Positions 48,766 to 53,289 of a stretch of 60,263 nt of DNA are shown one piece after another. The stretch is from a virus. The notes beneath the pieces were generated by a model. That model was not told the origin of the DNA and did not search any database. It saw nothing but the letters and a program-made list of their open reading frames with translations. A program made the position numbers and the translations under genes. The first letter of the stretch is position 1. Each line of letters opens with the position of its first letter. The stretch is from IMG/VR virus record IMGVR_UViG_3300029922_000073, positions 1 through 60,263 of that record, one strand, 5' to 3'.

Positions 48766-48773
48766 TTTATTCT

Positions 48774-49013
48774 ATGTGCCTAGAATCAGCCATCCGACGT
48801 CGTGTCATCACGGCCAATACCCCGAAATCATTATCGTTTTCTGTGGAAAGTATTTATAATACGGATGGCGGCGGTTTAAAACTTATCCTGGAAGTTCATG
48901 AAAAAAAATTCAGGGGGCCGGTCCGGCTCTTCATTCCGGCCACAATGCGCCCCGATCTTGAACGTGGAGCCCGAAATAGAGCTCTGGACCAAAAATTTAA
49001 ACTAGCCCTCTAG
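48774..49013 (+). CDS. Hypothetical protein at the head of the tRNA block, 79 aa
   Basis: No ribosome site precedes the ATG; the GAATC promoter at 48751 would start the RNA about 2 bases before it. Beta-rich first half (SLSFSVESIYNTDGGGLKLILEVHEKKFRG) and basic C-terminus (RPDLERGARNRALDQKFKLAL). It ends about 35 bases before the first tRNA. Family unknown; coding status rests on the promoter fit. Confidence 0.5.
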   Translation: MCLESAIRRRVITANTPKSLSFSVESIYNTDGGGLKLILEVHEKKFRGPVRLFIPATMRPDLERGARNRALDQKFKLAL

Positions 49014-49047
49014 CAATCATACAAAAAATCAATTACAGTATTTACAT

Positions 49048-49124
49048 CGCGAAGTAACTCAGCCTGGTAGAGTACGTGGTTTGGGGCCATGGAGTCAAAG
49101 GTTCGAATCCTTTCTTCGCGACCA
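49048..49124 (+). tRNA. tRNA-Pro (UGG)
   Basis: Acceptor CGCGAAG/CTTCGCG, D-arm ACTC/GAGT, anticodon stem CGTGG/CCATG with loop TTTGGGG (anticodon TGG), T-loop TTCGAAT, CCA encoded. First tRNA of the array. Confidence 0.9.
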
Positions 49125-49200
49125 TAGGGGTGTCGCCAAGTGGTTAAGGCAACGGGTTTTCAGTCCGTCATCGCGAGTTCAATCCTCGTCACCCCTACCA
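49125..49200 (+). tRNA. tRNA-Glu (UUC)
   Basis: Acceptor TAGGGGT/ACCCCTA, anticodon stem ACGGG/TCCGT, loop TTTTCAG (anticodon TTC), T-loop TTCAATC, encoded CCA. It abuts tRNA-Pro with no spacer. Confidence 0.88.
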
Positions 49201-49207
49201 AGTAATT

Positions 49208-49283
49208 GGGTTCCTGGCGTAACTAGTGTGCGCGGCTGATTGAAGCTCAGCAGGAGCAGGTGCGATCCCTGCGGAACTCACCA
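49208..49283 (+). tRNA. tRNA-Phe (GAA)
   Basis: Acceptor GGGTTCC/GGAACTC, anticodon stem GCTGA/TCAGC, loop TTGAAGC (anticodon GAA), T-stem GCAGG/CCTGC, encoded CCA. The T-loop is TGCGATC: G replaces the near-universal U55. Confidence 0.85.
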
Positions 49284-49285
49284 AA

Positions 49286-49359
49286 GGGTGTATAGCTCAA
49301 TAGAAGAGCAAGCGGCTTTTAACCGTTCGACCAAGGAGCGTTACCTTGTGCACCCACCA
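49286..49359 (+). tRNA. tRNA-Lys (UUU)
   Basis: Acceptor GGGTGTA/TGCACCC, anticodon stem AGCGG/CCGTT, loop CTTTTAA (anticodon TTT), T-stem CAAGG/CCTTG, encoded CCA. The T-loop AGCGTTA lacks the normal TTC. Confidence 0.85.
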
Positions 49360-49368
49360 GTTAGTTTT

Positions 49369-49442
49369 ATGTGCGTAGTGTAATGGTAACACGGCTGCCT
49401 CCAAATCAGCAAACCAGGGTTCGATTCCTTGCGCATGTGCCA
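49369..49442 (+). tRNA. tRNA-Trp (CCA)
   Basis: Acceptor ATGTGCG/CGCATGT with G:U pairs, anticodon loop CTCCAAA (anticodon CCA) on stem GCTGC/TCAGC with one mismatch, T-loop TTCGATT, encoded CCA. Confidence 0.82.
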
Positions 49443-49443
49443 T

Positions 49444-49517
49444 TCTTAAGTCGTCCAAAGGTAGGACAAGCGACTGTTAATCGCTGAATCTAGGTTCGAC
49501 TCCTAGCTTAAGAGCCA
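49444..49517 (+). tRNA. tRNA-Asn (GUU)
   Basis: Acceptor TCTTAAG/CTTAAGA, anticodon stem AGCGA/TCGCT, loop CTGTTAA (anticodon GTT), T-loop TTCGACT, encoded CCA. Confidence 0.9.
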
Positions 49518-49519
49518 AA

Positions 49520-49596
49520 GATCACGTCGCGTAGTGGCCTATCGCACCTCTCTGTCTAAGAGGATTTCGCGGGTTCGAATCCCGCCGTGATCGCCA
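49520..49596 (+). tRNA. tRNA-Asp (GUC)
   Basis: Acceptor GATCACG/CGTGATC, anticodon stem CCTCT/AGAGG, loop CTGTCTA (anticodon GTC), T-loop TTCGAAT, encoded CCA. Confidence 0.9.
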
Positions 49597-49670
49597 GGGC
49601 TTGTAGTACATTGGTAGTACGCCTGCTTTGCACGCAGGAGAACAGGTTTCGATTACCTGCTGGTCCACCA
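49597..49670 (+). tRNA. tRNA-Ala (UGC)
   Basis: Anticodon stem CCTGC/GCAGG, loop TTTGCAC (anticodon TGC), T-stem CAGGT/ACCTG, encoded CCA. The acceptor stem GGGCTTG/CTGGTCC has one mismatch and two wobbles. Confidence 0.85.
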
Positions 49671-49671
49671 C

Positions 49672-49745
49672 TTGAGGTTAGTTTAATGGTAGAATTTCCG
49701 ACTTTGAATCGGAAGATAGACGTTCGAGTCGTTCACCTCAAGCCA
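49672..49745 (+). tRNA. tRNA-Gln (UUG)
   Basis: Acceptor TTGAGGT/ACCTCAA, anticodon stem TCCGA/TCGGA, loop CTTTGAA (anticodon TTG), encoded CCA. Confidence 0.88.
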
Positions 49746-49750
49746 AATAA

Positions 49751-49825
49751 GCGGGGTTAATTCAGCGGTAGAATGTCTGCCTTCCAAGCAGAACGTCATC
49801 GGTTCAAATCCGATACCCCGCTCCA
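49751..49825 (+). tRNA. tRNA-Gly (UCC)
   Basis: Acceptor GCGGGGT/ACCCCGC, anticodon stem TCTGC/GCAGA, loop CTTCCAA (anticodon TCC), T-loop TTCAAAT, encoded CCA. Confidence 0.9.
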
Positions 49826-49828
49826 AAT

Positions 49829-49904
49829 GCTGTTCTAACTCATCTGGTAGAGTGCCACCTTTGTAACGTGGAAGTGCGGGGTTCAAGTCCTCGGAGCAGC
49901 ACCA
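49829..49904 (+). tRNA. tRNA-Thr (UGU)
   Basis: Acceptor GCTGTTC/GAGCAGC, D-arm ACTC/GAGT, anticodon loop TTTGTAA (anticodon TGT) on stem CCACC/CGTGG with a C-C closing mismatch, encoded CCA. Confidence 0.84.
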
Positions 49905-49912
49905 GTTTTTAT

Positions 49913-49990
49913 GTTACGAGTGGCCGAACGGTTTAGGCACTTCCCTGTGAAGGAAGATAGAAGCGGGTTCGACTCCCGTCTCGTACCCCA
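49913..49990 (+). tRNA. tRNA-His (GUG)
   Basis: Anticodon stem CTTCC/GGAAG, loop CTGTGAA (anticodon GTG), T-loop TTCGACT, encoded CCA. A G at 49913 can pair with C73 as the histidine identity G-1; the next pair is mismatched, so the exact 5 prime end is uncertain. Confidence 0.82.
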
Positions 49991-49991
49991 T

Positions 49992-50065
49992 GCCCCACTA
50001 GCTCAATGGTAGAGCAATTGGTTTACATCCAAAAGACGGTGGTTCAATTCCATCGTGGGGTACCA
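49992..50065 (+). tRNA. tRNA-Val (UAC)
   Basis: Acceptor GCCCCAC/GTGGGGT, anticodon loop TTTACAT (anticodon TAC) on stem ATTGG/CCAAA with one mismatch, T-loop TTCAATT, encoded CCA. Confidence 0.86.
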
Positions 50066-50075
50066 AGTTTCTATA

Positions 50076-50104
50076 TTGACAAAAGAAGTGATTTGAAATA
50101 ATTT
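50076..50104 (+). promoter_or_regulatory. Internal sigma70 promoter in the tRNA array
   Basis: TTGACA (50076-50081), 17-base spacer, TAATTT (50099-50104). The predicted start (about 50111) coincides with the 5 prime end of the next tRNA, so that tRNA may need little or no 5 prime processing. Confidence 0.65.
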
Positions 50105-50109
50105 TGTTC

Positions 50110-50181
50110 GGCGGGTGCGCAAGGCGCGATCAGGCTTCATACGCCAGATTCTGAAGGGTGCGAGTCCCTTACCCGCTACCA
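50110..50181 (+). tRNA. tRNA with CAU anticodon (Met or Ile2), short D-arm
   Basis: Acceptor GGCGGGT/ACCCGCT, anticodon stem CAGGC/GCCAG with one mismatch, loop TTCATAC (anticodon CAT), T-stem AAGGG/CCCTT, encoded CCA. Only 14 bases separate acceptor and anticodon stems: a 3-bp D-stem CGC/GCG with a 5-base loop AAGGC. The T-loop TGCGAGT lacks U55. It may be degenerate or specialised. Confidence 0.65.
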
Positions 50182-50182
50182 T

Positions 50183-50259
50183 GCTCACGTAGGCTAACTG
50201 GTAACGCCACCAGACTTAAAATCTTGTGATTGTCAGTTCGAATCTGACCGTGAGTACCA
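50183..50259 (+). tRNA. tRNA-Leu (UAA) with short variable loop
   Basis: Acceptor GCTCACG/CGTGAGT, anticodon loop CTTAAAA (anticodon TAA) on stem CCAGA/TCTTG with a mismatch, T-stem GTCAG/CTGAC, encoded CCA. The variable loop is only 5 bases, whereas bacterial tRNA-Leu has a long variable arm. Confidence 0.8.
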
Positions 50260-50267
50260 AAAGTTAT

Positions 50268-50342
50268 GGTTTCCTAGCTCAAAGGAAGAGCAACGACCTT
50301 CTAAGTCGTAGGTTCAAGGTTCGAGTCCTTGGGAAATCACCA
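50268..50342 (+). tRNA. tRNA-Arg (UCU)
   Basis: Acceptor GGTTTCC/GGAAATC, anticodon stem ACGAC/GTCGT, loop CTTCTAA (anticodon TCT), T-loop TTCGAGT, encoded CCA. Confidence 0.9.
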
Positions 50343-50343
50343 A

Positions 50344-50419
50344 GCCTCGTTGGCGGAAAGGCAGACGCACTAGATTTAGGCTCTAGTTTCTCCCGGTTCG
50401 AATCCGGGACGGGGTACCA
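50344..50419 (+). tRNA. tRNA-Leu (UAG) with short variable loop
   Basis: Acceptor GCCTCGT/ACGGGGT, Leu-like D-arm GGCGGAAAGGCAGACGC, anticodon stem CTAGA/TCTAG, loop TTTAGGC (anticodon TAG), T-stem CCCGG/CCGGG, encoded CCA. The variable loop is TTTCT, 5 bases, again without the long arm. Confidence 0.84.
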
Positions 50420-50420
50420 A

Positions 50421-50495
50421 AGTTGTGTAGCTCAAAGGTGGAGCTGGCTGCTCATAACGGCCTGGGTGCTGGTTCGAGTCCAGCCGCAACTACCA
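50421..50495 (+). tRNA. tRNA with CAU anticodon (Met or Ile2)
   Basis: Acceptor AGTTGTG/CGCAACT, anticodon stem GGCTG/CGGCC, loop CTCATAA (anticodon CAT), T-loop TTCGAGT, encoded CCA. Elongator Met and lysidine-modified Ile2 cannot be told apart from sequence alone. Confidence 0.87.
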
Positions 50496-50502
50496 GTTTT
50501 AA

Positions 50503-50577
50503 CCAAGGGTAGCATAATGGTAATGCCCGCGACCGATAATCGCGTGAGTGAAGGTTCGATTCCTTCTCCTTGGACCA
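50503..50577 (+). tRNA. tRNA-Ile (GAU) with C33
   Basis: Acceptor CCAAGGG/TCCTTGG, anticodon stem CGCGA/TCGCG, loop CCGATAA (anticodon GAT), T-loop TTCGATT, encoded CCA. Position 33 is C instead of the near-invariant U. Confidence 0.84.
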
Positions 50578-50580
50578 AAT

Positions 50581-50657
50581 AGTCCTGTAGCTCAATTGGA
50601 TGAGCAGGCCGCTACGAACGGAAAGGTATGCAGGTTCGAATCCTGTCAGGACTACCA
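50581..50657 (+). tRNA. tRNA-Arg (ACG)
   Basis: Acceptor AGTCCTG/CAGGACT, anticodon loop CTACGAA (anticodon ACG, read as inosine-CG after editing), T-stem GCAGG/CCTGT, encoded CCA. The anticodon stem has two mismatched pairs at its outer end. Confidence 0.84.
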
Positions 50658-50663
50658 ATTTTT

Positions 50664-50749
50664 GGAAAGTTAACGTGCCGGGGGCACGTCCCGATTGCTA
50701 ATCGGAGAGCACCGCGAGGTGTGTGGATCAAGACCACAGCTTTCCGCCA
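50664..50749 (+). tRNA. tRNA-Ser (GCU)
   Basis: Acceptor GGAAAGT/GCTTTCC, anticodon loop TTGCTAA (anticodon GCT), long variable arm CACC-GCGA-GGTG as expected for Ser, T-stem TGTGG/CCACA with loop ATCAAGA, discriminator G, encoded CCA. Confidence 0.86.
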
Positions 50750-50760
50750 AATTAATTAAA

Positions 50761-50846
50761 GGAGCGTTGGCAGAACGGTATTGCAGCAGTCCTGAAAACT
50801 GTAAAACCTAACGGTTTTCTCGGTTCAAATCCGAGGCGCTCCGCCA
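50761..50846 (+). tRNA. tRNA-Ser (UGA) with C33
   Basis: Acceptor GGAGCGT/GCGCTCC, anticodon stem GCAGT/ACTGT, loop CCTGAAA (anticodon TGA), long variable arm AAAACC-TAAC-GGTTTT, T-loop TTCAAAT, discriminator G, encoded CCA. Position 33 is C. Confidence 0.87.
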
Positions 50847-50855
50847 GCAACAGAA

Positions 50856-51107
50856 ATGAAGATCAGAAACATATTAAAGCGTGACATCAAATCAATCCGC
50901 ATGCAGGTCATTCGAGACAAACGACAGGCTATGTGTGGGTACGAAATGTCGCAAAGAATTTTAGAGGCGGTGATTGAATATGGCTACAGTGAAGAAGAAT
51001 ATGAAAACGAGTGCGCCAGAATGGTGGGTGCATCTGCGCTCTTTCGGGAAACGCCAATTCTGGAAAGCAGAACGAGCCGCCCAGAAGAAGGCGATTGCAA
51101 AGGATAA
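50856..51107 (+). CDS. Hypothetical protein between tRNA genes, 83 aa
   Basis: Starts 10 bases after tRNA-Ser; no strong ribosome site. Basic N-terminal helix (KIRNILKRDIKSIRMQVIRDKR) then EMSQRILEAVIEYGYSEEEYENEC. The second half overlaps another frame (50980-51147) that also looks coding. Only one may be fully functional in the overlap. Confidence 0.5.
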   Translation: MKIRNILKRDIKSIRMQVIRDKRQAMCGYEMSQRILEAVIEYGYSEEEYENECARMVGASALFRETPILESRTSRPEEGDCKG

Positions 51108-51147
51108 GGAAACTATTGTAAAGGATAATGGGTGGTTATTCCGCTAG
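50980..51147 (+). CDS. Small basic phage protein running into tRNA-Tyr, 55 aa
   Basis: The pattern APEWWVHLRSFGKRQFWKAERAA is one I recognise from short phage proteins (HLRPxGKRxFWKxxRxA). AGAGGCGG lies 11 bases upstream of ATG 50980. The stop codon is 18 bases inside the mature tRNA-Tyr sequence, so the mRNA and tRNA compete for the same transcript. Function unknown. Confidence 0.58.
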   Translation: MATVKKNMKTSAPEWWVHLRSFGKRQFWKAERAAQKKAIAKDKETIVKDNGWLFR

Positions 51148-51213
51148 AGTGGCGGGGCGGGCTGTAAACCCGATGCTTCGGCTCAGTAGGTGCGTCTCCT
51201 ACACCACCCACCA
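51130..51213 (+). tRNA. tRNA-Tyr (GUA)
   Basis: Acceptor GGGTGGT/ACCACCC, anticodon loop CTGTAAA (anticodon GTA), variable arm around TGC-TTCG-GCT as in type II tRNA-Tyr, T-stem GTAGG/CCTAC, T-loop TGCGTCT (G at 55), encoded CCA. It is set apart from the other 22 by two ORFs. Confidence 0.87.
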
Positions 51214-51231
51214 CATATAGACTATTGACGA

Positions 51232-51246
51232 GAATCGTAATATAAT
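51232..51246 (+). promoter_or_regulatory. GAATC-type promoter for the SpeD-like gene
   Basis: GAATC (51232-51236), GTAA, TATAAT (51241-51246). A TTGACG at 51225 is too close to act as -35. The transcript begins near 51253. Confidence 0.62.
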
Positions 51247-51275
51247 TTCTGGCCCCAAAGAACCAGCTTCCCACA

Positions 51276-51293
51276 GGGTGTTTCGCAACACCC
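51276..51293 (+). promoter_or_regulatory. GC-rich hairpin in the leader of the SpeD-like gene
   Basis: GGGTGTT, loop TCGC, AACACCC: a perfect 7-bp stem 20 bases before the start codon, without a U-run. It may protect the mRNA or bind a regulator. Confidence 0.6.
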
Positions 51294-51313
51294 ACTAACA
51301 GGGGAATTATATT

Positions 51314-51676
51314 ATGGATAATAAATACTGGGGCAAACACTTAATACTTAATCTTTCCGGCTGCCCGACGAACTTAATTACGGACGAAGATAATATTCGT
51401 GAATGGAGCAAGACGCTCATCAAGGCGATTGATATGATCGCATACGGCGATCCGTTCCTGAAATATTTCGACAACCACGATCCGGGCTATACGTTCTCAC
51501 AAATCATCCTTACGTCGAATATCACAGCCCACTTCGTGGATACCCACGGCGGCGCGTACATCGATATCTTCTCATGCAAGGATTTTGTGTCTGAGGATGC
51601 GCTGAAGGTATGCGTGGAATTCTTTTCCCCTGAACACACAGAATCCCAAGAATTATATCGCGGTCCTAAGAAGTAG
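51314..51676 (+). CDS. SpeD/AdoMet-decarboxylase-like pyruvoyl protein, 120 aa
   Basis: An AGGGGAA ribosome site precedes the ATG. WGKHLILNLSGC, then KTLIKAIDMIAYGDP, then GYTFSQIILTSNITAHFVD and AYIDIFSCKDF match the class-1 AdoMetDC fold. In the ESHxSIHTWPE active-site block the Ser that forms the pyruvoyl group is kept (TSNITAHF, about residue 71), as are the His five residues later and the Cys in IFSC; the residue before Ser is Thr, not Glu. Phage SpeD-like proteins may lower SAM or decarboxylate other amino acids; which applies here is open. It converges with the gene at 51666, their ends overlapping. Confidence 0.75.
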   Translation: MDNKYWGKHLILNLSGCPTNLITDEDNIREWSKTLIKAIDMIAYGDPFLKYFDNHDPGYTFSQIILTSNITAHFVDTHGGAYIDIFSCKDFVSEDALKVCVEFFSPEHTESQELYRGPKK

Positions 51677-51911
51677 GGCGCTCCCTGTGGAACGTTAGCG
51701 TCAAAAGCGGTTGACCCTTTTCAGACGACTGCATCACGAGATGTGAGTGCGCATGCTCAGGCCAGACCTTACGAATCAAATCATAACGGTTCGTGTAGAC
51801 TAAAATTTCATGCAGTTCTTGAAGGTTAAGCGTACTGACGGGCGGCTCTCGGTCGCGAAGAGCCTTTAATTTTCGACGACTAGATGATGGGAATTTATGG
51901 ACCTCATTCAT
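51666..51911 (-). CDS. Hypothetical protein, 81 aa
   Basis: Last gene of the leftward accessory operon; ATG 51911 is adjacent to the upstream stop. A basic N-terminus (KFPSSSRRKLKALRDREPP), then helix (NLQELHEILVYTNRYDLIRKVW) and a beta C-terminus (SHLVMQSSEKGQPLLTLTFH). The 3 prime end overlaps the SpeD-like gene on the opposite strand. Family unknown. Confidence 0.6.
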   Translation of the reverse strand: MNEVHKFPSSSRRKLKALRDREPPVSTLNLQELHEILVYTNRYDLIRKVWPEHAHSHLVMQSSEKGQPLLTLTFHRERPTS

Positions 51912-51912
51912 A

Positions 51913-52146
51913 TCACCGCTCGACCATTCTAAACTCACCGGGCCCATATCCTGGCGGTGGCCTAAAGTCCCGGTCCACCTTCATAAGTTTTATTTCGTGC
52001 ATCATTCTCTGGATTTGGTCCATTAGAATACTACGCAATGTTTCCGGCTTATCGAACATCGGCATAGGCCAATTCCAGCCATAAGCGATTTTGTCGCCGT
52101 AACAGGGCCGGTACTCAACGTAGATATTGATAATGTCCTGTTCCAT
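51913..52146 (-). CDS. Hypothetical protein, 77 aa
   Basis: Preceded by a long structured leader (52153-52222). IINIYVEYRPCYGDKIAYGWNW then a helix (TLRSILMDQIQRMMHEIKLMKVD) and a Pro/Gly tail (FRPPPGYGPGEF). No family recognised. It could be an inhibitor-sized host-takeover protein, but this is only position-based. Confidence 0.6.
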   Translation of the reverse strand: MEQDIINIYVEYRPCYGDKIAYGWNWPMPMFDKPETLRSILMDQIQRMMHEIKLMKVDRDFRPPPGYGPGEFRMVER

Positions 52147-52152
52147 ACCTAG

Positions 52153-52222
52153 AATGCCGCACAGAAATGGAAGAGGGGCCGAATGTTGTGGTGCTGCCCC
52201 ACTCCCATTTCTTTATGGCATT
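52153..52222. promoter_or_regulatory. Long stem-loop between the 52146 and 52231 genes
   Basis: AATGCC (52153-52158) pairs with GGCATT (52217-52222), AGAAATGG (52163-52170) with CCATTTCT (52205-52212), and GGGGC with GCCCC inside. On the plus strand GTTTTTTCTT follows, as for a terminator of rightward antisense transcription; on the minus strand it forms the leader of the 51913 gene. Confidence 0.65.
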
Positions 52223-52230
52223 GTTTTTTC

Positions 52231-52437
52231 TTAATAAAGCGGCGGATCATAGGTCAAGCATCTTTGCGGAATTCGGGTAAAACGGATTTCCCCGTTTGCA
52301 AAATAAATAGCGTTTACTTCTTCCGCACCGAGAACCTCGGCGAGCGTAAGCGGCGGATCAATCTGGCCCTTGATGTAGACGACATCCCCTACCTCAAAAG
52401 CAGGAACCACAACCCCCTTCTTATCAATCCTTAACAT
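52231..52437 (-). CDS. DUF2158/YodC-like small beta-barrel protein, 68 aa
   Basis: FEVGDVVYIKGQIDPPLTLAEVLGAEEVNAIYFANGEI (given in parts here) follows the F-x-x-GD-V-x-LK-x-G-x-PxMT-V...W-F pattern of DUF2158 (YodC) SH3-like proteins, with Tyr for Trp. These are small proteins of unknown role, frequent in phages. It begins 6 bases from the next gene stop. Confidence 0.55.
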   Translation of the reverse strand: MLRIDKKGVVVPAFEVGDVVYIKGQIDPPLTLAEVLGAEEVNAIYFANGEIRFTRIPQRCLTYDPPLY

Positions 52438-52442
52438 TCTCT

Positions 52443-52763
52443 TTAGCCCTTTGTCACATGTTTAACTGCCCAAAAAACTGCCTCTTCCATTTTGGTGGCG
52501 GCTATGGCCAGCTCTCGACTCTGGAAAGATGTACCCTCGGGAGGCATCCCGTCTTCCATGTCGATCCCGGAAATATCGTAAAGGAGAGCGATAAAGTCCA
52601 GCCCAATATCCTTAAGCTGTACCATTTGAAACTTTTCGTACTCGTTAAGGACCCGGTAATCGTGCCGCATGACGTTGTTGATAACACGACTGGCCCCCTC
52701 GCTCGGAACGAAGTTACCCGGAATATCGGCATCATGGTCGGTAACAAGATTTTCATTACTCAT
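52443..52763 (-). CDS. Acb2-like cyclic-nucleotide sponge (anti-CBASS), 106 aa
   Basis: ATG 52763 overlaps the upstream stop (ATGA). After a variable N-terminus, residues 30-106 read as the Acb2/Tad1-type hairpin: MRHDYRVLNEYEKFQMVQLKDIG, then FIALLYDISG, then SRELAIAATKMEEAVFWAVK. The family signature (Y-R-x-L-x-x-x-E, I/L-K-x-x-G, RELA-I-A-x-TK-x-EEAVMWAVKxI) is kept. Acb2 binds cyclic di- and trinucleotides and so blocks CBASS signalling. The assignment is by eye; it lies in a leftward accessory operon, the expected setting for a counter-defence gene. Confidence 0.68.
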   Translation of the reverse strand: MSNENLVTDHDADIPGNFVPSEGASRVINNVMRHDYRVLNEYEKFQMVQLKDIGLDFIALLYDISGIDMEDGMPPEGTSFQSRELAIAATKMEEAVFWAVKHVTKG

Positions 52764-52963
52764 GGTCTTTTCCACATGCTGTAAACGGACAGCGCAAGCC
52801 AGCAGAGCGATGCGATCAAGCATGACATATGCCCCGAAATGTTTAAGGCAGCCGCCCAAACCCCGCTGAGAATAAGCGAAACAGTCCAAAGGATGTCCCA
52901 CGTATTCTGACGCACAGCTATCCTTATCTCAGGAATAATTTCAGTTTCTGGAAGCTCACTCAT
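52760..52963 (-). CDS. Two-span membrane protein, 67 aa
   Basis: A soluble N-terminus with alternating acidic residues (SELPETEIIPEIRI), then two hydrophobic segments (TWDILWTVSLILSGVWAAAL and CLIASLCWLALSVYSMW). Overlaps both neighbours by 4 bases or less, so it is co-translated with the Acb2-like gene. It may be unrelated or a membrane partner; unknown. Confidence 0.6.
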   Translation of the reverse strand: MSELPETEIIPEIRIAVRQNTWDILWTVSLILSGVWAAALNISGHMSCLIASLCWLALSVYSMWKRP

Positions 52964-53259
52964 TAAGCGGACCTTTCTTTAAGCATAAATGTTTGGAGCT
53001 GATCCTCAATGTAGGACCTGCGCAGCCACGCTTCCATCAAAGCACAAATCGCATACGTGATAGTATCTTTGTCGGTACCGTATTTTTTCAGGCTGAAAAT
53101 CGCGCTGTCAACCCAATCTTGGGGCTCCTTGGTAGCGCTCGCAATCTTTTCTTCATCAAGCAAGTTCTCAAATTCCGCCCAAGACCTATCAAATAAGGAT
53201 TTGGTGTTTTGGGTCAATTCATGGAACTTAGTCGCACGTTCGTTCTTACTATACAGCAT
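52963..53259 (-). CDS. Helical accessory protein, first gene of the leftward operon, 98 aa
   Basis: AGGGGGAGGG precedes the ATG. A charged helical protein (SLFDRSWAEFENLLDEEKIASATKEPQDWVD, TITYAICALMEAWLRRSYIED). It lies directly behind the promoter at 53290. No family recognised. Confidence 0.62.
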   Translation of the reverse strand: MLYSKNERATKFHELTQNTKSLFDRSWAEFENLLDEEKIASATKEPQDWVDSAIFSLKKYGTDKDTITYAICALMEAWLRRSYIEDQLQTFMLKERSA

Positions 53260-53289
53260 AAACCCTCCCCCTGGGTATGACAGCCTTGA

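Noticed and set aside
50101-50181. tRNA with UCA anticodon (suppressor)
   Set aside because: A loop CTTCATA would give UCA, but then the stem pairs fail; loop TTCATAC with stem CAGGC/GCCAG fits better and gives CAU.
51225-51246. TTGACG as -35 of the SpeD promoter
   Set aside because: It is only 10 bases from the -10, too close for sigma70; GAATC spacing fits the other promoters.
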